From the NCBI RefSeq assembly GCF_000365145.1, contig NW_008481797.1, positions 1,798,001-1,862,000 of the forward strand: a stretch of DNA of 64,000 nucleotides. The letters run 5' to 3'. Under the pieces are notes generated by a model. That model had not been told where the DNA came from, ran no database searches, and saw nothing but the letters and a program-made list of their open reading frames with translations. Source of the DNA: Cyphellophora europaea CBS 101466. Its lineage: Eukaryota; Ascomycota; Eurotiomycetes; Chaetothyriales; Cyphellophoraceae. The position numbers and the translations under genes were made by a program. Shown in pieces: positions 53,788-64,000 of the stretch. The first letter of the stretch is position 1. Each line of letters starts with the position of its first letter.

Positions 53788-55742
53788 CTATACGGGACTT
53801 GTATCTTTCTGGTCTCTATTGACATACAGGTAGAAAAGGTACCAGGCAATGAGAGTGAAGGCCATCAGTGGTAGCGTCAATGCAAGGTACAGTGCAACCG
53901 CACCACTGGAGACCAGCCGTTTGCCATGCCAGGGCGCCCATCTGGGAATCTCACAATATCAGTGCTCATCAAGGTCTGCATACCATCAGTCAAGCAGATG
54001 CGACGCAGTAGGCACGGCTCACCGAGATGAAGGTTCCTGGAAGAAAGACGACGGTGACAAGGCTGATGACTCGCATCATGACCGTCTCCGACTTCGTGCG
54101 CTGTGTGAGATCGTTCATTTCCTTGGTCAACTTTTCAGTGTTCTTGGTTGACTTAATGGACTCCTGTGTGGCAAGCTTATTCGTTATCATGTTGCGGTAT
54201 TGAAGAACTTCGGTCATCTGCTGGCATATTAGCCCCTGCCATACCCGGATCAATGCACTCACAAGGGTCTTGCGATCGTTAACCAAGGCAAGCAGCGCCT
54301 CACATCTTGCGCGATACATGTTGAGAGTTTTCTCGGTGCCTGTCGAGCGCTCCATGAAGCCGAGCATGTCTTGCGTCAATCGTGCAGAATCTGTTATCTC
54401 CTTCGGAATGTATTGCAAAGATGGAATCGTCTCGTAATAGCTTCGGACGCTGGAGATGATCTCGATGTTCCCGTTGATTACGTGGAGGCTCTTACTGATC
54501 TCTTCCTGAAGTATCTGGACCTTTTGCAGATCCCCAAAGTCGAAGCGCGGTCCTGAGGTCTGAACTGGTGATTTGAAGGCAGATATCTCTGGCGGTGGTG
54601 GTTCTGGAAGCTCATCAGAGTCATCCAGCTTCGACTCGGTCTCTTCATCCGTATGTTCATCCTGTCGGGCGTTCTGGTGCAAGCTCAACGCATGCCGTAA
54701 CCAAGAGGCCCAGCTGGGCGCAGATCGGCCCCCACGATCAGTCTCCAGTGGCTTGGTCAAGTTGTGCCCACTTGCCGATGCCGACGGTCGAGTCTCTAGC
54801 TCCAAACTGACGGCTGACCGGCTCAGAGCTTGTAAGTCATCCTCAAGACCGTCGAGATACTCGCACCAGCCTTCGGCAGACCACTCGCTCATCAATGTGT
54901 GGATTTTCAATGACAGCGAAATACCCCGAGAAGCCGAGTGCGGTACAGTGCGTTCCTTGAAACCAAGGCAACCGTTGACGCGGTTTTTGATCAACTCGTT
55001 CGCCTTTACTATTATCCATGTGCAAGTACCGTTGGTCAAGTCAATCTTGTGATACACGGCAGTCGGTCGAATGGACCACGGTCGCCTACCAGTGGGATTG
55101 CCACGTTCCACGCCACGGAGATCGTATGACATCTCTAAAAACGGTTTTCTCGTCTTGCTGGAGACAGCCGTTTTATGCTGGAAATTGCTGTGCTGCGAAT
55201 CTCGATGATACAAATTGCGACCAAAAAGCATCAGAAAATCCAGGAAGAATGGCTTCACCTGGTAATAAGTCAATATGTGGTATGCCATCTCCTTTGTCAA
55301 GCGAAGCGACGCCAATGAGTTGTCTGCATGCCAAAACCTACGCCAATGTCAGTTGTGCACATCGTCATCCCCGACCTGGAGCATCATACAAGAACGTTGC
55401 CCTCGTTTCTTGTCTGGTTTCGTTTTGCGAGCATGTAAAGCGCTTCTTGACGTGATCAAGATGTCTGAGAATCAACGGCACATAGTCTATGCGCAGATTA
55501 GCGGCTTTGTCGAAGTCTCACGATAATCGGTTATCCTCACTTTCAAGGCTGCTGTTCCATTCGAGCAGAGCAACTGCTATGTTTGGTCCAGGATTGCTGA
55601 AAAGTCTGACTGGAGCGTCTTCCCTGGTCCTCAAACGCTTGCGATATGCCTGCAGCTCATATCTCTCCACCAGTGGTTCAACTAAGTTCTCGGGATACTG
55701 GTAAGCATTCTGCAAAGATTCTGACATTGAACTGAGCGCCAT
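53788..55742 (-). CDS. CorA-like membrane protein, probable C-terminal frameshift
   Basis: Five exons, 55742..55541, 55486..55390, 55337..54263, 54220..54023 and 53975 onward. Introns are 54, 52, 42 and 47 bp; the 42-bp one is in frame without stops but has a GTGAGT donor, CTAAT branch and CCAG acceptor. The N-terminal part has 'WSIRPTAVYHKIDLTNGTCTWIIVKANEL', and the end has a long helix leading to 'VVFLPGTFIS' + 'TLMSTDIVRFP', typical of fungal CorA-like transporter-domain proteins. DELPEPPPP occurs at 341-349. As read, the frame ends at 53877 (556 aa) after 'VVRLHCTLH'. The expected last helix (GAVALYLALTLPLMAFTLIA) lies in another frame, ending at 53788. This is either a recent frameshift, a base error or an unrecognised splice. 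Confidence 0.75.
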
Positions 55743-55808
55743 TGCGGTAGCTTTGATGGCTCTCTCGGTGGTGTGGGATTTTGAGGTTATCTTATATGCC
55801 AGTCCGGC

Positions 55809-56444
55809 TTATCCGAGACTGAGGGCATCCAGCATTGAGCAGTGCGCCGATACTGCTGGAGGCGCCCCATCAACGCAACCGAGCTCCTCCATCGACAACC
55901 AGTTAACGAGGACGGAGAGCACCGCCGAACGCCGCATTTCCAAGCTCCGATGCAGAATGTGGACCATATGCGACCGCGATTGCATTGACCAGCTGTTTGC
56001 ACGACTAAGCCACCCTGCATGGCCTCCCCACATCAAATTCCCCTGCATGGTCGACCCGGACGGCGCTTTACTGCCCCCCGAAAGCGGGGATCTCAAGCAA
56101 ACATCACCGACGCTACGGGGGCTATACCAAAGTCCTACTTCTTCTTTGCTGACTCCCTAATGTCCAATTGTTCTAGCTGCGAGAGGCTTAGTACGAGCGG
56201 TAACATTAGCTGATGCGACCTACTTTTGTCAATTCCCGTGGGGCATAGTACTCCCAGTGGTCGTCGAGCACTTTCTTGAAAACGTGTCAGTGGTTGCGGT
56301 TGACAGAGATCGGTGTCTCACTTTAATGTATTTGCCCCAGTTGGCGCGTCCGAAAATAGCCGTCAAGCCTTTCGCAAGATCTTTGTCGGTGAGTTCATAA
56401 CAGGGGAGGACATAGGTCGGTCCGGGCGGCTGAGGCTGTGCCAT
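55809..56444 (-). CDS. Possible small hypothetical gene
   Basis: Exons 56444..56322 and 56274..56224 look coding: 'YVLPCYELTDKDLAKGLTAIFGRANWGKYIK' joined to 'KVLDDHWEYYAPRELTK' across a 47-bp intron with a GTGAGA donor, CTGAC branch and TCAAG acceptor. A third exon, perhaps 56156..55809 after a GTAGGT donor and TTAG acceptor, would give about 173 aa, but its content is less convincing. If the second intron is retained, the protein stops five residues after the second exon. No family is recognised. It lies just upstream of, and co-directional with, the CorA-like gene. Confidence 0.4.
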
Positions 56445-58161
56445 GATCACGAAGAGCACGCAAGAACGGCTCGCAACCGCAGGTCAACCTTACGAGGCAG
56501 AATCCAACACTCACTCCGCATGCTCAGCCTTATAACTTCCCGTTCTGCGTCTTGTCCCGACCAAGTTGCGGCTCCTAATTCACCATCTAGTTGGTTGGCT
56601 GTCCAGCATTTCCTCACCCGCTGCACAATATGCAAGAGCTGGCGATTCTGTCACACCGGTTAGAGCGAAGGTGCGCCACCTCCGCAAGACAACCAGGACT
56701 CGATGCTTACGATTCGCGCCCGCAGCATCACATGCACGGATTGTGACGATCGGGGCCGTGCTTTTGACAGCGATCACTATCACCGCCAATGGTGAGCCAC
56801 CCCGCGGTCCGATTATCCGTGGTAGAAAGTCGGGGCTTTTTGGTGGCTAAGACACGCTCTCACAAGGTTAGGCACGGCTCATTCTGCGCAGACGATGCCC
56901 ACTCTTTCTTCACTTGCATATGCAAGCGAAGCACAAAGACCGTGATGTAGGGGATGTTGGGGTTGACTTTCAAGCAGGGTTCAAAAGACGCAAATGCCAA
57001 GCTCTTATAGGCGGCGGGAGTACTGCTCGGGCGGTACGGCAAGCTAATCACGCAATTTAGTGGGGGCTTGCACCCCGTAGTGTCGATTCCCACGTGCTGT
57101 CGCAGCACTCAAGCTTGATACTTTTCATTCCGCTTTCTTTTCCGAAGTGGGAATCCTCAAAGCGTACCATATATACATGGGCATCGCGCACGGAGCTCAA
57201 GGGACCGGACTCGAGTTTCTCCTCGGGTCTCACGATGTCGTGTCCTGGATGTTACCAAGCACTACGATCAGGGGCGTCCCGATCACTCCCGCCGGCTTAG
57301 TCACAGCGTCTTTGCTTATATCGGAAGGCACACAGTATACATTCTGCTCTGAAGACTTGCATCTGCATCTGATCACCGAAAGGTAGAAGCCGAGAGATCG
57401 CCAGTGAGAGCGATAGCCCCCATACTAATCAGCCTCATTTGCATCAGACCTGACCGCCAAGACGATTGCGGCTTTCACAGGGCCGGACGAGGCAACATCA
57501 CGAGCGCGTTGCAGGCTCTGGCTCTACGAGGTGACCTGGCCACTCTTGCAACCGCTACCGAATCATACAAGGATAAGTGAGAGGCTCTCGATTGGCTTCG
57601 ACCACCGATCGCGTACTCGTGGACTTTTCGTACCCTTACGATTGTCCTGATCTGGGCCAGCTCGAGGAAAATTCAGCCCGCGTAGATGTCTTGTTCTTGG
57701 CGGTCTGCAGCTACAAGCAGGCAAGCACAGCACGACCCACCAACAGATTGAGTGCCTTGCTTGGTCCTCATTGATTATTCATCATTCATGGAGCAGCTGA
57801 CTGCCGCTGCCGGTCGCTAGTTCGGTTGCTCTTGCCTATGACGGAGCGCCGACTTCCTACCACCCTAGTTTCAAGGCCCCCCACAAGGCGGCAGGGGCTG
57901 TTCTTTTGGCGATCGACACCATTCGGCCCCATGTACTAAAGAGTCTTGAACGCTTGTTTCGTGCGCAAAGGGCCATACTAGCGCTCCTCAAGGCCTCGTA
58001 TCGCGGCTGTACAACATTGGCCCCCAGTCCTTCTCCATGATGGTTACATCAGCATTGAATTTGGCTGGCCAAATACAGACAATGCCATGTGTCTTCACCG
58101 ATTTCCCTGAGCACTACACTCCCTCCTCCCGCCCCAGTTCACCTACCCCGACAGCCAGGCA
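56445..58161. other. Gene-poor interval
   Basis: This 1.7-kb region is divergent between the small hypothetical gene (minus) and the second MFS transporter (plus). Short open frames show no domains, and no element is recognised. Its right end is C-rich just before the MFS start. Confidence 0.4.
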
Positions 58162-59927
58162 ATGATGGCAACTTCGAAGCTTCTATCGTGGGCGCTCTGC
58201 TTGGCCCTCTTCGGTGCCGCCTTCTCCTCACGCATCCTCAGCATTGCCGCGTCGTCGCTCACAGCTACTGGTATCGCGTCAGGAACACGGAGTCTGTCAA
58301 GCTGGGTTGCTGTTGCCCTTATGGTCGGCATGATTGTGGGTCCCTTGCTGGTATGGCTTCTGTCACGATTCGTGGGACGAAAGCCTGTTGTGCTCTGTGC
58401 CATAGTCAGTGGCATACTGGCCGCCATACTCACCACGTCAGCGTCATTGATGCAGCAGCTGTTCGTGGGTGCCGGCTTCACAGGACTGTCTCTGGGGATG
58501 GTTGTCACCACGGCGTCTTTGTGGCTGGTAGAGACTGCTGAAACTCCCGACCGGTGCAAGAAGATCGTTCTGCTCAACATCGCCGCTGCGGCAGGCTCTG
58601 CAGTGGCAACATGGATCGAGTTCATCTTCACAATGACGGCGACAAACGGTCAAGTTTTCAGGGCTTGTATGGCCCTACAGCTTGTCTTCCAGGTGCCTGC
58701 TTTCTTCCTCGTCTTCCGCTCCCCCGAGTCCTTCAGGTATATCTCCTGAGTCATATCTGATATACCTTAGCTAATCGTGCCAGATGGCTTCTCTCCCACG
58801 ATAAACCCGATGAGGCGCGCTCTGCTCTCGCTCGCATACGCAACCAACCTCAAAACTCTCCCCCAATCACCGCCCGATTCAACGCTCTAGTCCACCACCG
58901 CCAGCAAACCGCTTCCACCCCTTACCTCTATGGGCGTTGCATTACCTCGCGGAAATCCCCCACCCCCCACCCAGGCATGCTCCACCTGCACGTCCCCCGC
59001 CGCCTAGCTCTCGTCACCGGTCTCCAGACGATGGCAACCCTCATGGGCATTCAAACCGCAAATCTCTACCTCTCCTACCTCCTCCGCAACCTATTCGCGC
59101 AAGCCTCGGGCTCATCCTCATACCACGGCCCCCTCATCCTCGCCACCTTCCTCCCCACCATCGACTTCCTCTTCACCATCCCGCCCCTCTTCCTGCTCCC
59201 CCGCCTCGGCATTCGCAAACTCATGATAACCGGCTCCCTCGGCCTCGCAACCTGCCTCCTCGTCGCCGTCATCGTCTCCTCCACCAACGCCTCCCTCTCC
59301 TCCTCCTCCTCCTCCTCCTCCTCCTCCTCCTCCACCACTCTCTTCTTCACCTCCTCCTTCGCTACCACCACGACGCACACGCCCAACCTCGCCCCCACCG
59401 CCGCAGTCTTCACCGTCCTCCTCACCGCCTATTTCTTCTACGACCTCGGCTGGAACGCCACCACCTTCCTCTTCCAATCCGAACTCGGCCCCTCCCTGAA
59501 CTCCCACGACGAAAACACCGCCCTCGCCTCCATCGCGACCGCCACGCGCTTCGCCATCGAGGTTGCCATGGTCTTCAGCTCCAGCTACGGCGTCTTCGAA
59601 TTGGGACGTTTCTACCTGCTGATCTGGCTGTTTACGAATCTGGCTTTTGCGGCGGTGGTCTTTGTGTTTTATCCCGAGACCGTGGGCAGGAGTTTGGAGG
59701 AGATTGATTTGTATTTCGCCAGGGCGCCGAGGAAGGTCGTGGTGAGGGATCGGGATGCGCGTGGCGTGCGGAAGAGGAAGTCTGGGGGTTATTATGGTGG
59801 TGGTGGTGAGCGCGGTGGCGACGGAGAGAGCGTTGAGGTCCGGCAGTGGCATGGGCGGGCGGAGGAGATGGTTCCGGGACGCGAGGCGCGGATGGGTTGG
59901 AGGGGCGTGGCTGAGCCGTGCAAATAG
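58162..59927 (+). CDS. MFS transporter, sugar-porter-like
   Basis: Two exons, 58162..58736 and 58784..59927, encode 572 aa. The 47-bp intron (GTATAT donor, GCTAAT branch, CCAG acceptor) joins 'PESFR' to 'WLLSHDKPDEARSAL', the usual boundary text before the central loop of sugar porters. Helix 2-3 loop 'RFVGRKPVVL' is the MFS A-motif region, and 'FYPETVGRSLEEIDLYF' after the last helix is the PETxGR(S/T)LEE motif. About eleven or twelve helices are expected. An unusual run of about 14 serines encoded by CTC repeats interrupts a loop near residue 370. The C-terminal tail is basic and Gly-rich. The substrate is unknown. Confidence 0.82.
59296..59335. repeat. CTC trinucleotide microsatellite
   Basis: A perfect CTC/TCC run lies inside the MFS coding region and is read as poly-serine. 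It is a likely site of length polymorphism. Confidence 0.85.
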
Positions 59928-60802
59928 GTCGGGAGGAGTAGGTAGTGAGTGGGTGGTGATTTATGTGCTTGAGCTAGCGAGGGGTGGACCAATATACCTG
60001 CATATACCATGATACGCTGTCAGCCGATCTAGCAAGGACCCTGGCACTCCATGTCCTGTAGAGATAAGCGGCAGCTAAAGCGCAGGGAGCATATCACCCG
60101 CGCGACGATGAGCGATCGTCCTCCCCTATACAACACGCACATACCGCGCAGGTACTCCAGTTGTCGGCTAGCCAGTTTCCTGCCGCGACCATCAAACCTA
60201 AGCCTCCCCACGGGGGGGCATGGCGGGTGTCCCAGACGGTGCAGGCTGGCTGCTGCGTAAACAGGAAAAGTATGTGGCTGTCTAGACCTGGCAAAATCAC
60301 TACACGCGTGACGGTGGCACGAGTCAGCAAGGAAGCAAAATCTACGTGAATGACACCACAAGAACCATGTAATGGTATTTCGCTATCGACCAGCATCAAC
60401 GTGGCTCTAAACCGGCATGTCTGTCATAAAGAGCCCAAGCACGATGCGCTCTCCGATACTATAATACTACAACCCATCCGAATCAGGCGGGTGTGGGTGC
60501 GGCCGGTACTCATGATATCCCTGGGCATTCAGGGCCATGGTCAAGCCTCTTAATGCCGGTTCCGCAGACGGTGCCGCCTGTCTTTCTTGGACACCAGCGA
60601 AGGGTCCAGTTCGTCATCGAAGTTATCTCTGAACCCCCATGCGAGGTGACAGCGGTGGTGGTGGGGTGTTTTCCCGCAACGCTCTCTCCTCAGGAGCATC
60701 TAGCGGCCTCCGAGGGGCTAGTTGTGGCAATGCTGGCGGTGGCGGAAGTGGGAGATCGACTGTGGACGAAGATGAGGAAAGAAAAAGGCCAGAAGCCAAA
60801 TT
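59928..60802. other. Intergenic region between convergent genes
   Basis: This is 3' flanking sequence of the second MFS gene and of the PP4 subunit gene. No gene, repeat or RNA is supported. Confidence 0.5.
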
Positions 60803-63714
60803 CTACTTGGCAGTTTCCTCGGGTGCAGGCTTTTCCTTTTCTGCTTCAGCACTCTCATTCGCCTTAGTGCTTTGGTTGCTGAGGGAGACCTTGATCCTTG
60901 GGCTCCTCTTCAGGGAAGCGTCAGGTTCATCTTGGTTCTCACCAGCAGTGCCCTTGGTTGGTACTTGATTAGGCTCGCCAGTGTTCAGTGTCGCTTGCTT
61001 GCTTCTGAGAAAGCTTTTCTTGCGCTTCATTCCTGTTCCCTGAGAGAGCAAACTGCTGGCAGAGCTAGCACTTGAAGAATTGCGTCTCTTAACGCCCGTC
61101 GATAGCTTGCCAAGTTCATCTTCTTCCTCGTCTTCTTGCCGCCTTCTCTTTTCTGCTATTCTCTCAGGCGGGTGCTGGAGCTCACTGGCTGGATCTGTGG
61201 ACGAACGGATATCTGGCGAGGGTTGAAGCTGTCTCTGCTTGTCTGGTGTCAGGCCCTTGGCGTCAGGGGAGTCACCTGACTCGCTCTCGGGTGTTAGCGG
61301 CGTTTGAGGTGTCACCACTGGCTTCGGGTCCATGAGGAGGTCATCGACATCATCGTCATCGTCGGGATAGTCGACGAGCGGCTTGTTCACAGGTGAAGTG
61401 GTACCGTTGACCACATCCTTGCTCTTGTTCCACTGCAGACGGTCGTCTTCTTCGACAGGGGCGTCTTCATCGTCATCGCTGGTATTAAAGTAATCCTCTT
61501 CGCTAGCATCCATGTCCGGGATGCCTTGCCACCTGCCACTGAGATTCTGTCTGCTCATAGATGGACTATCTTCGTCCTGGCTAAAGAGGGTATGCTCCAT
61601 TTCAGGTTTGTCGGCCGTGAGCTGATCGTACCGCATGAGCAAATCCTCAAAAGTGTCGACATAGATTATTGACTGCAGCTTCGGGCGGTAGTGTTCGCCC
61701 AAATGAATGATGATTGGCTTGATGGTTTCCTTTCGGATGAAGTCAAACATCTCCAGACAGGCAGAGTTGAGGAGGTTGTCCCGCGGCATCGTTTCAATAA
61801 CTATGTTGATGATTGGCTCAAACGACGATGTTTTGAGTATTTGTTGCGAGTAGAACTGGTCTTGCAGCGCGATTGCGGTCCGAAAGAACTTAAGCGCTGT
61901 GAGCTTGAGCGGCTTCTGCCGAACTTGGAGCAATTGGGCGACCCGGGACGTCAAGTTTTCAGAAGACACAAAGTGTCTACTTCGCATCGAGTGTTGGCGC
62001 AAGAAAAAGGTCAGAATCTCGACTAGGTAAGAGTACAGAGACACTTCCTGAAAGCCGCAATTCAATGTGACGCGCTGCTCCAGATCCTTAAGCGGCTTGA
62101 ATAGTTTCCTGCAAGATCGATCGAAGTTGTCTTGAGCGAACTGCTCGTTGGCAGCTTGAGTAGGAGTCAACTGTGGAGGCCTGGACAGCTTCGTAACAAA
62201 CTCCGAACTATTCCTATTATTCATCGGCTCATTCGTGGGCGGTTGGGGGTCAAGGAGAATCTTGATGGCATCCGAAAGTTGGTTCTTAACTCCAAGATCT
62301 GTCTCTGCATGTAAGAGATCGATCAGAATGTCGGTCAGCGGTGTCTTCTTCTCGGAAACGGCCTTAAGCATGTAGTTCCGCATCATGTTAGGATTGTGGT
62401 CCAGAAGCGCAACAAGGATGTCGATCCCAGTCGTCCGCATCGAAGGCTGCGCATGTCGAATTGCGAAAGTGATGACAGCAAAGAGTCCGTGCTGAATGAA
62501 GTTGTTGAGAAGGTTCTCTCTCGACTGCAGCTGCAACGTCTTTGTTATAGCGGCGCATTGCTGTAGGAATTGGACTGCCTCCTCTTTCTGTTTGGTGCCA
62601 TCAACCTCGATGTTAAATATGGCGAACAGCTCTTTCAGGAAGGCGGTGTTTTGCTGCAGATGCTGGACTATCTCCACCTGGTTGAAATATATGAGGCTGT
62701 TCAGCACTCCGAACGTGGGATCGTCTAATATTCGTGCGAGTACAACATCTTTCAGATACTGTAGTCGCCATGTTTGTCGAATCTTCTTCTTGATTTGCTG
62801 ATCCTTGATTTCCACGACTTCCTTGTACCTTGTCTGGTCACCGAGGTATTGGCGGTGGTTGGCCTTGTGCGTCGGGAAATCGGGGTCGTATTCGAGGGCG
62901 CCGACGACTCCGAGAATGATGTCGTCGTCAACCATATGCTCAATTACGCTGCTATCGTTCATGAGGATGAAGGCTTTCATAATATTACACAATCGGTGCA
63001 GGTCCGAGAGAGATTCTAGGTCTTCGGCATCGGAAAGAAGGGGTATCAGTTTTGAGAGGTACTCCTCGCGTAAGACGAATTTGGCAAGGGCTTCGCGACC
63101 GCCTTGGGATATACTGGCAGCGCGGATGGTCTGCTCGATCTCGTCAAGGTTGTTGAGGGCGGGCGCACTGAGAGCAAAGGAGGTCGTAATGCCGTCAAGC
63201 GCGTCATCGGAGAGGCCATCGTCTGAGCATGTCAGTATTATCCAAGGCAAACGCACTGGTGATGTTACCCGGGAGTTGTTTGAGCTGTTGCTGAACGTTA
63301 TGAACAAAATCCCTGCTACGTGTTAAGAGGATGTGGCACATGCGAGATTTCGGCGAACGAACCAGATAACGGCACAACCCTCCGCTTCTTGGAAACTGAG
63401 GGCCATATCTGTGCCATTGGATTCGGTCCATACTATGAGCGTGTCTTGTTGCTTCTGGTAGCCGTCATCCTTCCGGATCTTGGTTTCGAGAAGCATGCGC
63501 TCGGGTTGATCTTCAGATTCGACGAAGACTCGAGGCTCATCCTAAGACGCGTCTGTCAGCGCATGCGCGTAAAAAGAGATTCGCGATGGTTCGGGCATAC
63601 ATTGATGACCTGACCGGTGCAAAATCCGGTACCTCTATCGAACCAGTCATTGTCTCTCAGCTCGTAGACCTTGACTCGCTTCTTATCGTTGGCCAGCGGC
63701 GGTTGGATTGCCAT
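60803..63714 (-). CDS. PSY2: Protein phosphatase 4 regulatory subunit 3 (PSY2/SMEK)
   Basis: Four exons, 63714..63601, 63541..63363, 63312..63269 and 63222..60803, encode 918 aa. Introns are 59, 48 and 46 bp, all GT-AG with matching phase. The N-terminal PH-like/EVH1 domain reads 'KRVKVYELRDNDWFDRGTGFCTG', 'RIRKDDGYQKQQDTLIVW'-type text and 'GTDMALSFQEAEGCAVIWDFV'. A SMEK core of helical repeats follows ('EYLSKLIPLL', 'YLKDVVLARILDDPTFGVLNSLIYFN', 'GLFAVITFAIRH') to about residue 650. The last 260 residues are acidic and Ser-rich with basic NLS-like clusters (EKRRRQ, MKRKKS). With Pph3 and Psy4, yeast Psy2 forms the phosphatase that dephosphorylates gamma-H2A and Rad53 after DNA damage. The start ATG is well placed at the conserved N-terminus. 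Confidence 0.93.
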
Positions 63715-64000
63715 GCTGCAGCGAGCCAGATACACACCGCGTCACCATCAGCGACAGGCGACAGCGGGTATGAGGGACAAGGAAGAGGGATGAGGTGCGA
63801 TGGTGAGCGCGTGAGGTGTTTGTGTTGCGCTCTGCGGTGGGTTCGTGGAACAGAGTGGCGTTGCCGGCCCGCAGCTGACGGGATCGGTTTGGCGTAGGCG
63901 ACTAGGGCGCCGCTTGCGCTCGCGACAAGACCAGCAGCAAAACGAATGTGATGTGACCTGCGGAGATATCAACTGGTTCTATGCAATTCGATATGTGAAG
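63715..64000. promoter_or_regulatory. PSY2 upstream region
   Basis: This is the presumed 5' UTR and promoter of the PP4 subunit gene at the right edge. No other feature is seen. Confidence 0.4.

Noticed and set aside
55753..56160. Plus-strand open frame of 135 aa
   Set aside because: No domain, and it competes with a possible minus-strand third exon. Neither is strong, and the plus frame lacks any supporting motif.
59118..59852. Minus-strand open frame of 244 aa, Gly/Glu rich
   Set aside because: It is antisense to the second MFS gene; its composition follows from the CTC repeat and GC-rich codons.
1..64000. Search for transposons, tRNAs, rRNAs and CRISPR arrays
   Set aside because: No transposase or reverse transcriptase text, terminal repeats, cloverleaf or spaced identical repeats were recognised by eye. 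tRNAs could be missed without a dedicated scan.

Overview
This window is nuclear DNA of a filamentous ascomycete (Pezizomycotina; Dothideomycetes is my best guess, from overall style only). The evidence is eukaryotic gene structure (introns of about 42-126 bp with GTRAGT-like donors, CTRAY-like branch sites and YAG acceptors), genes on both strands without operons, mitochondrial presequences, and families typical of this group: GRR1-type F-box/LRR, RSC7, DUF3433 membrane proteins and a protein kinase-vWA fusion. I see no transposon, rRNA, tRNA or CRISPR array.

Layout. 0.6-6.4 kb: an arrestin-like protein with PY motifs (-), a small acidic ORF (-) and the chromatin remodeller subunit RSC7/Swp82 (-). 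6.4-11 kb: a gene-poor interval with microsatellites. 11-14.4 kb: a membrane-anchored GDSL/PC-esterase-like protein (-) and a mitochondrial helical membrane protein (-). 15.1-19.3 kb: a full-size ABCB transporter (+). 20.4-23.3 kb: the SCF receptor GRR1 (-). 24.9-29.9 kb: an acyl-activating enzyme (-) and a DUF3433 protein (-). 31-32.5 kb: a secreted protein with four copies of a cysteine module (+). 33.3-36.1 kb: a long coiled-coil protein (-). 38.6-40.1 kb: a disordered Ser/Pro-rich protein (+). 43.8-45.7 kb: an MFS transporter with a 9-nt microexon (-), divergent from mitochondrial ornithine carbamoyltransferase (+, 46.9 kb). 48.1-56.4 kb: five co-directional minus-strand genes: a 228-aa protein, a 93-aa protein, a kinase-vWA fusion, a CorA-like membrane protein and a small hypothetical. 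58.2-59.9 kb: a second MFS transporter (+). 60.8-63.7 kb: the PP4 regulatory subunit PSY2/SMEK (-).

Most genes are unrelated housekeeping or accessory genes. The best candidate for an undescribed functional unit is the 49.7-56.4 kb block. There the kinase-vWA and CorA-like proteins, which are neighbours of different fold, share an identical nine-residue acidic/proline motif. The CorA-like gene appears to carry a frameshift just before its last transmembrane helix. The secreted cysteine-module protein at 31 kb is a second, independent candidate for new biology. Exon boundaries were worked out by eye from splice consensus and frame continuity, so they need transcript support.
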